Made by a program: the position numbers and the translations under genes. This document shows positions 43,720 to 54,805 of a stretch of DNA of 64,000 nt, in pieces. The notes below the pieces were generated by a model. The model was not told where the DNA came from. It was given only the letters and a program-made list of their open reading frames with translations, and did not search any database. The stretch is taken from contig CAVZJU010000007.1 of NCBI GenBank assembly GCA_963775695.1, forward strand, positions 310,001-374,000, given 5' to 3'. This DNA comes from DATBLE01 sp963775695 (GTDB lineage Bacteria; Actinomycetota; Thermoleophilia; Gaiellales; Gaiellaceae). Every line of letters begins with the position of its first letter. Position 1 is the first letter of the stretch.

Positions 43720-44219
43720 CCATCGCGTTCCCACCGCTCCGTGAGCAGGACGTGGTCCTGGTCGAGCGCTGGCTGAAGAAGGAGCATGTCGCCCGCTGGT
43801 GGCGCGAGCCCGTCGAGGAGGCGATCGAGAAGCGGTACGCCGGGATCGAGGGCCGGCGGCCGACGCGCCAGTTCCTGATCGAGCTGGACGGTCGCCCTGC
43901 CGGGATGATCCAGACCTATCTCGTTCGCGACCATCCCGAGTGGCAGGCGCTCGTCCAGGTCGGCGACGACGTTGCCGGTGTCGACCTCATGATCGGGGAG
44001 CCCGATCTGGTCGGACATGGCATCGGGCCTCGCGTGCTGACGACGTTCGTCCGCGATGTCGTGTTCGCCGAGTCGTCCACGAACGCAGTCGTCGCAACGG
44101 TCGAGGAGCCGAACCGCCGTTCCTGGCGCGCCTTCGAGAAGGCGGGCTTCCGGCACGCCCGCGACATCGAGGAGGACGGCCTTCCACACCGCCTGATGCG
44201 CCTCGATCGCTCCACCTGA
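43716..44219 (+). CDS. GNAT acetyltransferase, AAC(6')-like
   Basis: 167 residues. FPPLREQDVVLVERWLKKEH, HVARWWREP, FLIELDGRPAGMIQTYLV, GVDLMIGEPDLVGHGIGPRV and EPNRRSWRAFEKAGFRHARD follow the pattern of the aminoglycoside 6'-N-acetyltransferase/RimJ-like group (GHGIGPRV is the CoA loop). Many chromosomal members are not resistance enzymes, so antibiotic acetylation is only a possibility. GTG 43716 overlaps the murJ stop; co-transcribed with murJ. Confidence 0.8.
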   Translation: MTIAFPPLREQDVVLVERWLKKEHVARWWREPVEEAIEKRYAGIEGRRPTRQFLIELDGRPAGMIQTYLVRDHPEWQALVQVGDDVAGVDLMIGEPDLVGHGIGPRVLTTFVRDVVFAESSTNAVVATVEEPNRRSWRAFEKAGFRHARDIEEDGLPHRLMRLDRST

Positions 44220-44238
44220 CGGTACGAGCCGCGCGCTC

Positions 44239-44244
44239 TAGGTT
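44239..44244 (+). promoter_or_regulatory. -10 box TAGGTT of the broken cyclase gene
   Basis: TAGGTT ends 6 nt before GTG 44251; leaderless spacing. Confidence 0.45.
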
Positions 44245-44250
44245 TTGCAC

Positions 44251-47200
44251 GTGGCCGCGTGCGCGACTTGTGGGAACGACAACCCCGCCGGTGCGAAGTT
44301 CTGCAACGGCTGTGGGGCCTCGCTCGCGGAGCCATGTTCCTCCTGCGGCACCAGCAACACGCCCGGCGCCCGCTTTTGCAGCGAGTGCGGCGTGTCGCTC
44401 GGGGACTCGCAGGCTGTGTCGGCCGAAGCCGTGGCTGCCCCGGCGAACGGCACCTCCGACCAACCGACGGAGCGCCGCCTGGTGTCGGTGCTGTTCGCGG
44501 ACCTCGTCGGGTTCACGGCGTTGTCGGAGTCGCGCGACGCCGAAGAGGTACGGGCGCTCCTTTCCCGTTATTTCGACACCTGCCGGCGACTGATCGAGCT
44601 GTACGGCGGCACCGTGGAGAAGTTCATCGTCGACGCGGTGATGGCGGTGTGGGGGACGCCGACGGCGACGGAGGACACGCGGAGCGGGCGGTCCCGGCAG
44701 CGCTCGACCTGGTAGCGGCGGTGTCGGCGCTCGGGCAGGAGGTCGGGGCGGAGGAGCTTCGAGCCCGAGCCGGCGTGCTGACCGGCGAGGCCGCAGTGAA
44801 CCTGGCCGCAGCGGGCGAGGGCATGGTTGCCGGCGACGTCGTCAATACCGCCTCGAGGGTGCAGTCGGTGGCCGAGCCTGGAAGCGTTCTCGTCGGCGAG
44901 GCCACGCGGCGAGCAAGCGAGCGGGCGATCGTCTACAAGAACGCGGGCGCGTTCGAGCTGAAGGGCAAGGAAGGCGAGACTCCACTCTGGAAGGCGCTGC
45001 GGGTCGTCTCGGGCGTGGGCGGCCAGCTCAAGTCACAGGGTCTGGAAGCGCCGTTCGTCGGCCGCGACCGTGAGTTGCGCCAGATCAAGGATCTCTTCCA
45101 CATCTGCGCCGACGAGCAGCGGGCGCAGCTCGTGTCCGTGACCGGAATCGCGGGCATCGGCAAGTCTCGGCTCGCGTGGGAGTTCTACAAGTATTTCGAC
45201 GGGCTGAAGCAGTTCGTGTACTGGCACCGCGGGCGCTGTCTGGCCTACGGGGAGGGCGTCACGTACTGGGCGCTGGCGGACATGGTGCGGATGCGCTGCC
45301 AGATTGCCGAGGACGAGGAGCACTCCACGGCGCTCGGAAAGCTGCGTGCGGCGCTGGAGGAGCACATCCTGGACGCGGAGGAGCGGCAGTTCGTCGAGCC
45401 ACGGCTGGCGCAGCTCCTCGGTCTGGGCGAGCACGAGGCGCGCGATCGGCAGGACCTGTTCGCGGCCTGGCGGGTGTTCTTCGAGCGGCTCGCTGAGACG
45501 TATCCGACTGTCCTTGCCTTCGAGGACATGCAGTGGGCCGACGCGTCGCTGCTGGACTTCGTCGAACACCTGCTGGAGTGGTCGCGCAACCATCCGTTGT
45601 TCGTGGTCACGCTCGCCCGGCCGGAGCTGGCCGAGCGGCGGTCGAACGCCGCCTGCTCGGTGACGCGGCTGTGCTCGGCAAGACGTTCATGCCCACGGCG
45701 CTGGCCGAGCTGACCGGATCGGACGGGGTTGCGCTCGACCAGCTGCTCGGCGCGCTCGTGCGCAAGGAGGTGCTCGGGCTGCAATCCGATCCACGCTCCC
45801 CCGAGCACGGCCAGTACGGGTTCCTGCAGGATCTGCTCCGCCAGGTCGCCTACGAGACGCTGCCGAAGCGAGAGCGCCGCGCAAAACACCTCAAGGCCGC
45901 CGATCATCTGCGCGCGACGATGGGCGAGGACGAGGTCGCCGAGGTCGTCGCCTCCCACCTCCTCGAGGCCTACCGGCTCGAGCCCGACGCCCCCGACGGG
46001 GAGCGCCTCCGGGCGAAAGCGCAGGGTGCGCTCGTCCAGGCGGGAGAACGCGCGTCGTCACTCGGCGCCTCGACGGAGGCCCGGCGCTACTTCGAGCAGG
46101 CCGGTGAGCTGTCCGGCGACCCGTCGATGCAGGCGGCGGCCCTTGCTCGCGCAGGCGAGATGGCTATGCGGGAGCTGGAGGTCGAGCGGGCCGAGTCGCT
46201 GTTCGAATGGGCGATCACGCTTTGCGAGTCGGCCGGAGACACGCACGCCGCCGCACGGGTCTCGAGCTGGCTCGCGTTCGCCGAACAGATGGCCGGGCGG
46301 CTCGAGCAGGCGATCGAGCGAATGGAGAGCGCCTACGAGGTCGTTGCCGGGGACGCTCCGGATGAGGACCTCGCCCTGCTGCTCAACCGGCTCGGTCAGG
46401 CGCTCTGGTTTGCCGGTCGCCCCGAACAGGCGGCCGAGCGGATCGAGCAAGCCCTCGACATCGCGGAGTCGCTGCAGTTGCCGGAGATGCTCGTGCGCGG
46501 CTGGATGGTCAAGGCGGGCATCATCTCGCCGCGTCGACCGGAAGAAGCCCGAGGGCTCTACCGGCTTGCGCTGGACACCATCCTGGAGCACGAGTTGCCG
46601 ATACTCGCCGGGTCGATGTATGCAAACCTCTCCGACCTGGGTTCCAGCGCGACCGATACTCGGACTCGCTCTCGCAGCTGGAGCTCCTCATCGAGCATTC
46701 CCGCAGAACCGGGAACCGGCGGAACGAGCTGCTCGCGTTGAGCGAGACGAGCTACGCGCTGACCATGCTCGGTCGCTGGCGGGAGGCGCTCGCCCGGCTG
46801 GTTGAGATCCCCGAAGAGGTGATCGGCCGCAGCGCGACACTGTCGAGCCCCTTGTCCGGGGTGCTCGACATCTACCTGCACCGCGGCGAGCTCACCAGGC
46901 ACGCCGGCTGCTCGCCCGGTACGACGAGCTCGGCCGCTCCAGCGACGTGCAGGAGGAGAGCGCCTACTACGGCGCCGTCGCTGCCGTTCGTCTCGCCGAG
47001 GGGAATCCCGCCGATGCGCTCACCGCCGCCGAGCAGGCATTCGAGGCACACAGGTCAATCGGAATCGCCGCCCAGGACGTCAAGCTCGGGTTCGTGCGCG
47101 CGCTCGAGGCTGCGCTTGCGCTCGGCAACTCGAGCAAGGCGGACGAGCTCCTCACGATCGTCGAGCAGCTTCCGGTCGGCCTTCGGCCGCCGCTTCTCGA

Positions 47201-47483
47201 CGCGGCCACCCACCGCTTTCGCGCCCGGCTTGCCGGCGACGACCCGTCCGCCGACGTCGCGTACGCGACGGCAACAGCTCAGCTGACAGCGCTCGAGCTT
47301 CCGTTCCATCTCGCCGTCGTCCTGCTCGAGCACGGCGAATGGCTCGTCGCCCGAGGCCGGAACGAGGACGCGGAGCCGTTCCTGGCCGAGGCGCGGGCGA
47401 CGTTTGAGCGGCTCGAGGCCAAGCCCTGTCTGGAACGGCTCGACGCCCTCGAGGTCGACGCGCCGGCAGAGGTTCCCGCCTAG
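44251..47483 (+). pseudogene. Adenylate cyclase/AAA-ATPase/TPR regulator, frameshifted with core deletion
   Basis: Order of domains: double zinc ribbon (CATCGNDNPAGAKFCNGCG, CSSCGTSNTPGARFCSECG), class III cyclase (RRLVSVLFADLVGFTALSES, then after a frame change near 44680 RARAGVLTGEAAVNLAAAGE and DVVNTASRVQSVAEPGS), ATPase (VSVTGIAGIGKSRLAWEFYK, LAFEDMQWADASLLDF), then TPR repeats to AEVPA. Near 45650 LARPELAERR passes into VERRLLGDAAVLGKTFMPTA in another frame, with roughly 110-130 residues missing. Two further frame changes occur near 46660 and 46920. GTG 44251 has TAGGTT 6 nt upstream. A signal-dependent regulator in intact form; broken here. Confidence 0.85.
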
Positions 47484-47514
47484 CCGCGGTCGAGAGTGCC
47501 GCGCTCCTCGCGGC

Positions 47515-47520
47515 TACGAT
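47515..47520 (+). promoter_or_regulatory. -10 box TACGAT of lepA
   Basis: TACGAT ends 8 nt before GTG 47529 and supports that start. Confidence 0.5.
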
Positions 47521-47528
47521 CATTCGCC

Positions 47529-49316
<1,788 letters not shown>

Positions 49317-49319
49317 GGC

Positions 49320-49496
49320 ATGGCGCTGGAGATGCGCGGCGTGTGCGAGCGGTGCGGTGGTGCGCTGACGTCGGACGGTCAGGCCGCTATCTGCTCGTTC
49401 GAGTGCACGTTCTGCGCCGATTGCGCGGAAACGATGGAGCACGTGTGCCCGAACTGCGGCGGCGAGCTGGTGCCGCGGCCTCGGAGGTCGTCGTGA
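49320..49496 (+). CDS. DUF1272 small zinc-binding protein
   Basis: 58 residues from ATG 49320: ALEMRGVCERCGGALTSDGQ, then AAICSFECTFCADCAE and CPNCGGELVPRPRR. Eight Cys in CxxC pairs match DUF1272, a small zinc-ribbon protein. It sits 3 nt after lepA and its stop overlaps GTG of the next gene (GTGA), so it is part of the operon. Function unknown. Confidence 0.85.
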   Translation: MALEMRGVCERCGGALTSDGQAAICSFECTFCADCAETMEHVCPNCGGELVPRPRRSS

Positions 49497-50608
49497 GAGA
49501 CGCTCGCCACCTCTATGTCCACCTGCCCTTCTGCGCCCACCGTTGCGGTTACTGCGACTTCGTCACCGCAGTCGGCCGGGAGTCTCAACACGGCGTGTAC
49601 GTCGACGCGCTGCTCGCGGAGCTCGAGCTGGAGCGCAGCGTGCCGGCGCCGCGGCTGGAGACGATCTTCCTCGGCGGCGGGACGCCGACGTTCACGGAGC
49701 CGGCCGCGCTCGAACGGCTGCTCGACGGCCTGCCGGACGCGGACGAGGTCACCGTCGAGGCGAACCCGGAGACCGTGACCCCGTTGGTCGCCCGGCTTCT
49801 GTCACGGAACCGTGTCAACCGTGTGTCGTTGGGCGCGCAGAGCTTCCAGCCGCGACTTCTCTCCGTGCTGGAGAGGCGCGCGCAGCCGGAGGACGTCCGT
49901 AGCGCCGTGTACGTTCTCCGTGATGCCGGAATTGACAACATCTCGCTCGACCTCATCTACGGCATCCCGGGCCAGACCACCGCCGACCTCGACTCCGACC
50001 TCGCCGAGGCGCTCGCGCTCGAGCCCGAGCACGTGTCCTGCTACGAGCTGGAGGCCAAGCCGGGCACGCGCTTCACCCACGCCCACGGAGTCGAGCTCGA
50101 GCGGCAGGCCGGGTCGATGGAGTCCTACTTCGAGCGGGTCGTCGCCGCCCTGACAGGGGCCGGCTACCGCTGGTACGAGACGGCGAACTTCTGCCGGACA
50201 GAGGACCGCCGGGATCTGCGGGCCCGGCACAACCTGGCGTACTGGCTCGGACGGGACTACCTCGGGCTCGGGATCGGCGCGGTCTCGACAATCGAGGCTG
50301 TCCGGCGACGGAATGCGCCGCGGCTCGGGCTCTACCTCCGCGCGCTCGCCGATGGGCGGCAGCCGCCACGCGAGCTCGAGCCACTGGACGCCGAGACGCG
50401 CCGCCGCGAGCGCGTCATGCTCGCGCTGCGGCTGGACGAGCCGCTTTTCACCGCCGGCCTGGAGGCCGCGATCGATCGGGAGGCGCTCGGACGCCTGGAA
50501 CGGCTCGGCCTGGTCGCCCGCACCGGCGTGAACGGCCATGAGACCCTTGCGCTCACCGAGCGGGGGCGTTTTCTCGGCGGCGGCGTCACCGCAGAGCTGC
50601 TCGCGTAG
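49493..50608 (+). CDS. hemW: HemW-like radical SAM protein
   Basis: 371 residues, coproporphyrinogen III oxidase-like radical SAM family. The 4Fe-4S motif is HLPFCAHRCGYCDF (CxxxCxxC), followed by IFLGGGTPTFTEPAALERLL, EANPETVTPLVARLL, RVSLGAQSFQPRLL, LDLIYGIPGQTTADLDSDL and HNLAYWLGRDYLGLGIGA. The Cys directly after the cluster motif that true HemN has is replaced by Asp-Phe, as in HemW, a heme chaperone rather than an oxidase. GTG 49493 overlaps the DUF1272 stop. Confidence 0.9.
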   Translation: MRDARHLYVHLPFCAHRCGYCDFVTAVGRESQHGVYVDALLAELELERSVPAPRLETIFLGGGTPTFTEPAALERLLDGLPDADEVTVEANPETVTPLVARLLSRNRVNRVSLGAQSFQPRLLSVLERRAQPEDVRSAVYVLRDAGIDNISLDLIYGIPGQTTADLDSDLAEALALEPEHVSCYELEAKPGTRFTHAHGVELERQAGSMESYFERVVAALTGAGYRWYETANFCRTEDRRDLRARHNLAYWLGRDYLGLGIGAVSTIEAVRRRNAPRLGLYLRALADGRQPPRELEPLDAETRRRERVMLALRLDEPLFTAGLEAAIDREALGRLERLGLVARTGVNGHETLALTERGRFLGGGVTAELLA

Positions 50609-50611
50609 AAT
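50606..50611 (+). promoter_or_regulatory. -10 box TAGAAT of hrcA
   Basis: TAGAAT coincides with the hemW stop codon and lies 14 nt before GTG 50626, giving a leader of about 7-8 nt. No CIRCE inverted repeat (TTAGCACTC type) is seen around it. Confidence 0.4.
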
Positions 50612-50625
50612 TTCCCTGCACAGAC

Positions 50626-51663
50626 GTGATTTCGCCAGCCCCGGACCTCACTCAACGTCAGCGGGAGATCCTCCTCCAGGTGGTCGAGGAGTACGTGGCG
50701 ACCGGTCAGCCGGTCGGCTCGAAGCACCTCGTCGAGCGCACCGGGATGCGCGTCTCTGCGGCGACGGTTCGCAACGAGCTCGCCGAGCTCGAGCGGTTCG
50801 GCCTGCTCACGCACCCCCATACGTCGGCGGGACGCGTTCCCACCGACCGCGGCTACCGCTACTACGTCGACCGGCTGCTCGAGCGGCCGGCGCGCCGGCC
50901 ACCCACCTTCCCGCTCGACCTGACGGCCGCGCGCAGCGAGGTCGAGTCGGCGCTCCAGGCGACCACCGAGATGCTCTCGCAGGTCACGCGGTTGATCGCG
51001 CTCGTGTCGGCTCCGCCGCTCCAGACCGCCACAGTCCGCCACGTCGAGGTGCTGTTGCTCCAGCCCCAGGTTGCGATGGTGGTCGTGATCACATCGAGCG
51101 GCGGCGTCACCAAGCGCGTGTACGCGTTCGACACTCCGGTCGACCCGGGGCTCGTCCACTGGGCGGCCCAGTACCTCAACGACCAGGTGGTCGGACTCTC
51201 GCTCGGCAGTGGACAGCTGCGCCGGCGGCTCGCCGACCCCACGCTGCCGCCTGCCGAGTCCGCCTTCCTGCAGGTGGTGGAGTCCGCGTTCACCGACGCC
51301 GAGGGCGACGAGCAGCGCGTGTACATCGGCGGTGCCGCGGGCCTGCTCGACGAGGTACGGGACGAAGAGCTCGGCTCGTACCGCTCGCTGATCGACCTGC
51401 TCGAGCGGCGCCGGACGCTGCTCGACATGCTCGCCGAGGCGCTCGACCCGCGGCGGCCGTTCGTGCGGGTCGGTGATGAGCTGTCAGATCCGGGCCTGCG
51501 CGACCTCGCCCTGGTCGGCGCCGCGTACGGGATCGCGAACCGGACGCTCGGCGCGGTCAGTCTGATCGGCCCGTCGCGCATGGACTACGACAAGGCGATC
51601 CGCACGGTTCGCTCGGCCGCCTCCGAGCTGTCGCGCTTCGCCGAGGTGATCTACGGCGAGTAG
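50626..51663 (+). CDS. hrcA: Heat-inducible transcription repressor HrcA
   Basis: 345 residues. N-terminal winged helix (LTQRQREILLQVVEEYVATG, QPVGSKHLVERTGMRVSAAT, VRNELAELERFGLLTHPHTS, GRVPTDRGYRYYVD), then the GAF-like dimerisation region and the terminal IGPSRMDYDKAIRTVRSAAS. It represses groE/dnaK units through CIRCE and needs GroEL for activity. GTG 50626. Directly upstream of dnaJ, a usual pairing, but dnaK and grpE are not adjacent and no CIRCE is visible in this cluster. Confidence 0.96.
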   Translation: MISPAPDLTQRQREILLQVVEEYVATGQPVGSKHLVERTGMRVSAATVRNELAELERFGLLTHPHTSAGRVPTDRGYRYYVDRLLERPARRPPTFPLDLTAARSEVESALQATTEMLSQVTRLIALVSAPPLQTATVRHVEVLLLQPQVAMVVVITSSGGVTKRVYAFDTPVDPGLVHWAAQYLNDQVVGLSLGSGQLRRRLADPTLPPAESAFLQVVESAFTDAEGDEQRVYIGGAAGLLDEVRDEELGSYRSLIDLLERRRTLLDMLAEALDPRRPFVRVGDELSDPGLRDLALVGAAYGIANRTLGAVSLIGPSRMDYDKAIRTVRSAASELSRFAEVIYGE

Positions 51664-51710
51664 CTCCGTGCCGTGGCGAAGCCGTCAGGGTCGGCGGCGG
51701 CGCACGGGGC

Positions 51711-51716
51711 TACGCT
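51711..51716 (+). promoter_or_regulatory. -10 box TACGCT of dnaJ
   Basis: TACGCT ends 7 nt before ATG 51724; leaderless spacing. Confidence 0.5.
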
Positions 51717-51723
51717 TCGACTG

Positions 51724-52848
51724 ATGGCGACCACCGAACGCGACTACTACGAGCTGCTCGGCGTCGACCGCACCGCGACCGCGACCGAGATCAAGAAGGC
51801 CTTCCGCGGGCTCGCCCGGGAATTGCACCCCGACGTGTCCGAGGATCCGGACGCGGAGGCGCGCTTCAAGGAGGTCGTCGAGGCCTACGAGGTGCTCTCG
51901 AGCCCCGAGCGCCGAGAGCTGTACGACCGGTTCGGCCACGCGGGCCTGCGCAGCCGGGGCTTCGAGCCGACGAGCTTCGACTTCGGGACGCTCGGCGACC
52001 TGTTCTCCGCGTTCTTCGGCGACGACCTCTTCGGCGTCGGCGGCCGGCCGCGTGGCGCGGCCCGCGGCGCCGACATCGCCGCCGAGGTCGCGATCGAGCT
52101 GGTCGACTCGGCCCGGGGCGTGACGCGGGACGTGCCGCTCCGCGTCGCCGTCCAATGCGGAACGTGCGGCGGCAACGGCGCCGAGCCCGGCACGCAACCG
52201 GTCACGTGCGCCACGTGCGGCGGAGCCGGGCGCGTCCAGCAGGTTTCGAACACCGTCTTCGGCCAGTTCGTCCGCGCGCAGGCGTGTCCCCGCTGCGACG
52301 GCTCCGGCCGCATCGTCGAACATCCCTGCACGACGTGCGGCGGCGACGGGCGGGTCGTCGAGGAGCGCACGGTCGCGGTCGAGATCCCGCCTGGGATCCA
52401 CGACGGCCAGCGCATCCGGCTCGGCGGCGAGGGGCACGCCGGCGAGGTGGGCGGGCGCGCCGGCGACCTGTACGTGCTCGTCCGCGTCAAGCCCGATCCG
52501 CGGTTCGTCCGAGAGGGCAACGATCTGATCTCGCAGGTCGACCTGACCGTCACGCAGGCCGCGCTCGGCGCGACCGTGACGGTGCCGACCATCGACGGCG
52601 ACGTCGAGCTCGAGTTCGAGCCGGGCACGCAGCCCGGGCAGGTGCGCGTGGTCGGCGGCGCCGGCATGCCCGTGCTCCAGGGCCGCGGGCGGGGGGATCA
52701 CCGCTTGCTGGTCAACGTCACCGTGCCGCGCCGGCTCACCGACGAGCAGCGCCGCCTGCTCGGCGAGTTCGAGCGCACGGCCGACGAGGAGACGTACCGC
52801 CCGGACGACGAGGGTTTCTTCGACAAGCTGAAGAGCGCGTTCCGCTGA
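51724..52848 (+). CDS. dnaJ: Chaperone DnaJ
   Basis: 374 residues, type I Hsp40. J-domain with the HPD motif (YYELLGVDRTATATEIKKAF, ARELHPDVSEDP), short Gly/Phe region (LFSAFFGDDLFGVGGRPRG), four zinc motifs (CGTCGGNG, CATCGGAG, CPRCDGSG, CTTCGGDG) and the C-terminal substrate-binding domain (VEIPPGIHDGQRIRLGGEGH). Delivers unfolded proteins to DnaK. ATG 51724 is leaderless, and the stop is followed closely by prmA. Confidence 0.97.
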   Translation: MATTERDYYELLGVDRTATATEIKKAFRGLARELHPDVSEDPDAEARFKEVVEAYEVLSSPERRELYDRFGHAGLRSRGFEPTSFDFGTLGDLFSAFFGDDLFGVGGRPRGAARGADIAAEVAIELVDSARGVTRDVPLRVAVQCGTCGGNGAEPGTQPVTCATCGGAGRVQQVSNTVFGQFVRAQACPRCDGSGRIVEHPCTTCGGDGRVVEERTVAVEIPPGIHDGQRIRLGGEGHAGEVGGRAGDLYVLVRVKPDPRFVREGNDLISQVDLTVTQAALGATVTVPTIDGDVELEFEPGTQPGQVRVVGGAGMPVLQGRGRGDHRLLVNVTVPRRLTDEQRRLLGEFERTADEETYRPDDEGFFDKLKSAFR

Positions 52849-52865
52849 CGCTGCGGCGCGTCTCC

Positions 52866-53606
52866 GTGTCGGTCCCGTTGGCCGAAGCCGAGCGGGCGCG
52901 CGCGATCATGCTCGAGCTCTTCCCGGAGGGCTTCGAGGAACGCGACCGTGCCGACGGCGTCGAGCTGGCGGCGTACACGGACGACCACGGGGAGGAACGG
53001 CTCTGGTCGGCGTTCGGCGGCGCGCGGTCGACCGAGGTGGAGGAGGGCTGGGAGGAGCGTTGGCGTGCCTTCCACCGGCCGGTGCGGATCGGGCCGCTCT
53101 GGATCGGGCCGCCGTGGGAACAGCCCGACGGGGAGGCGATCCCGGTCGTGATCGATCCCGGCCGCGCCTTCGGGACCGGTGCCCATGCGACCACGCGGCT
53201 CTGCGTCGAGTTGCTGCTCGACGTCCCCAGGGGGAGCTTGCTGGACGCCGGCTGCGGCTCAGGAGTGCTCTCGATCGCGGCGGCGAAGCTCGGCTTCGAG
53301 CCGGTCCACGCCGTCGATCTCGACCCGCAGGCGGTCGAGGCGACGATGCGGAACGCGGCGGCGAACGGAGTCGCTGTCGACGCCCGGGTCGCGGATGCGG
53401 CCGACTCTGCGCTGCCGGAGACCACGAACGCCGTGGTCAACGTCGCCCTCGACATCGACGGCCGAATCGTCGCGCGGCTCGACTGCGAGCGCGTGATCAC
53501 CTCCGGCTACCTCCTTGCCGAGTCGCCGGAGCTGCCCGGCTATCGCCGCGAGGACCGGCGTGAGGCGGAGGGCTGGGTCGCCGATCTGCACGTGCGGACG
53601 CAGTAA
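52866..53606 (+). CDS. prmA: Ribosomal protein L11 methyltransferase-like (PrmA)
   Basis: About 246 residues. Short N-terminal domain (VPLAEAERARAIMLELFPEG, EERWRAFHRPVRIGPLWIGP) and a SAM-dependent methyltransferase domain (IDPGRAFGTGAHATTRLCVE, LLDAGCGSGVLSIAAAKLGF, VHAVDLDPQAVEATMRNAAA). AFGTGAHATT is diagnostic for PrmA. The family NPPY-like motif near VNVALDIDG is weak. Start GTG 52866 is tentative: the conserved strand seems to begin a few codons earlier (LRRVSVSV), where only CTG codons are available, so an unusual start overlapping dnaJ is possible. Confidence 0.87.
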   Translation: MSVPLAEAERARAIMLELFPEGFEERDRADGVELAAYTDDHGEERLWSAFGGARSTEVEEGWEERWRAFHRPVRIGPLWIGPPWEQPDGEAIPVVIDPGRAFGTGAHATTRLCVELLLDVPRGSLLDAGCGSGVLSIAAAKLGFEPVHAVDLDPQAVEATMRNAAANGVAVDARVADAADSALPETTNAVVNVALDIDGRIVARLDCERVITSGYLLAESPELPGYRREDRREAEGWVADLHVRTQ

Positions 53607-53609
53607 GGT
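53604..53609 (+). promoter_or_regulatory. -10 box TAAGGT of mtaB
   Basis: TAAGGT includes the prmA stop codon and ends 8 nt before ATG 53618; leaderless spacing. Confidence 0.45.
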
Positions 53610-53617
53610 CCGCCCGG

Positions 53618-54805
53618 ATGGCGACGTTCTCGGTCGATTTCCTCGGCTGCAAGGTCTCGCACGCCGACGCCCAGGCGGTGCGCGAGCGGCTGCTTGCCGA
53701 CGGGCACGAGGAGCGCGCCGGCGGCGACGTCGTCGTGCTGAACACGTGCTGCGTCACGCACGAGGCTCTCCGGAAGTCGCGGCATGCCGCGTCGCGCGCC
53801 GCCCGGACGCACCGGCGGGTGTACGTCACCGGCTGCGGCGCCAACCTCTCGGCCGACGCGTTTGCCGGGCTGCCGGACAACGTCGTGGTCGTGGCGAAGC
53901 GAAGCGAGGAGACCGCCGACACGATCGCCGGCGACGTCGGTGCGATCGCGTGCGTCCAGGCCGACGCTCGGCTCGACCGCGTTCGGGCCTTCGTGAAGGT
54001 GCAGGACGGCTGCAGCTTCTCCTGCAACTTCTGCGTGATCCCGTTCGTGCGCGGCGCATCGCGCAGCCGACGCGCCGAGGCCGTCCTCGCCGAGGTGCGC
54101 CGCCGAGTCTCCCAGGGTCACCGCGAGATCGTGCTCACCGGGATCAACCTCGGCTGTTACAGGGATCGCGAGGGGGGCTACGACCTGCCGCGGCTGATCC
54201 GCGGCGTCGGCGTGACGCCCGGTCTCACGCGGCTCCGACTGTCGTCGATCGAGGTCAATCACCTCACCGAGCCGCTGCTCGACGCTCTTCGCGAGACGTC
54301 GAACGTCTCCCGCCATCTGCATGTCCCGCTCCAGTCGGGCGACGACAGGATCCTGCGGGCGATGGCGCGCCGCTACGACGCTGCCACGTACCTGCGCCGG
54401 GTGGCCCTCGCCGAGGGCTTCAACCTGACCACGGACGTGATCGTCGGCTTTCCCGGCGAGGATGACGCCGCCTTCGAGCGCACGCTGCGGGCGGTCGAGG
54501 CGGCCGGCGCCACCAAGGTGCACGTCTTCCCGTACTCGCCGAGGCCGGGAACCGTCACTGCCGGCGAGGACACCGTGCCGAAGGCGGTGAAGAAGGAGCG
54601 CAGCGCTCGGCTGCGGGCGCTGTCGCACGAGGCCTGCCTGCGGCGCTGGCGCGCGAAGATCGGTGCCGAGGACGTCGTCCTGGTCGACCGACCCGGCCGC
54701 GGGTACGGCGACGACTACTCGCCGTGGCTCGTCGATGGGCCGGTCGGCGAGCTCGTCCGCGTGCGGGCGGCCGCGGTCACCGAAAAGGGGATTCTGGCCG
54801 CATGA
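53618..54805 (+). CDS. mtaB: tRNA t6A37 methylthiotransferase MtaB-like
   Basis: 395 residues of the MiaB/MtaB radical SAM family, which adds a methylthio group to N6-threonylcarbamoyl-adenosine 37. UPF0004 domain with three Cys (FLGCKVSHADAQAVRERLL, VLNTCCVTHEALRKSRHAA, YVTGCGANLS), radical SAM cluster DGCSFSCNFCVIPFVRG, LTGINLGCYRDREGGYDLPR, HVPLQSGDDRILRAMARRY, and a C-terminal TRAM domain (VLVDRPGRGYGDDYSPWLVD). ATG 53618 is leaderless; the stop overlaps the HIT start (ATGA). Confidence 0.94.
   Translation: MATFSVDFLGCKVSHADAQAVRERLLADGHEERAGGDVVVLNTCCVTHEALRKSRHAASRAARTHRRVYVTGCGANLSADAFAGLPDNVVVVAKRSEETADTIAGDVGAIACVQADARLDRVRAFVKVQDGCSFSCNFCVIPFVRGASRSRRAEAVLAEVRRRVSQGHREIVLTGINLGCYRDREGGYDLPRLIRGVGVTPGLTRLRLSSIEVNHLTEPLLDALRETSNVSRHLHVPLQSGDDRILRAMARRYDAATYLRRVALAEGFNLTTDVIVGFPGEDDAAFERTLRAVEAAGATKVHVFPYSPRPGTVTAGEDTVPKAVKKERSARLRALSHEACLRRWRAKIGAEDVVLVDRPGRGYGDDYSPWLVDGPVGELVRVRAAAVTEKGILAA

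Noticed and set aside
43716..44219. Aminoglycoside resistance gene
   Set aside because: Only general GNAT similarity to AAC(6') proteins; chromosomal, co-transcribed with murJ, no mobile context.
44251..47483. Programmed frameshifting in the cyclase and LuxR regulators
   Set aside because: No slippery heptamers at the breaks, several frame changes per gene, and large missing segments that frameshifting cannot explain.
50540..50640. CIRCE element before hrcA
   Set aside because: No TTAGCACTC/GAGTGCTAA inverted repeat is present.
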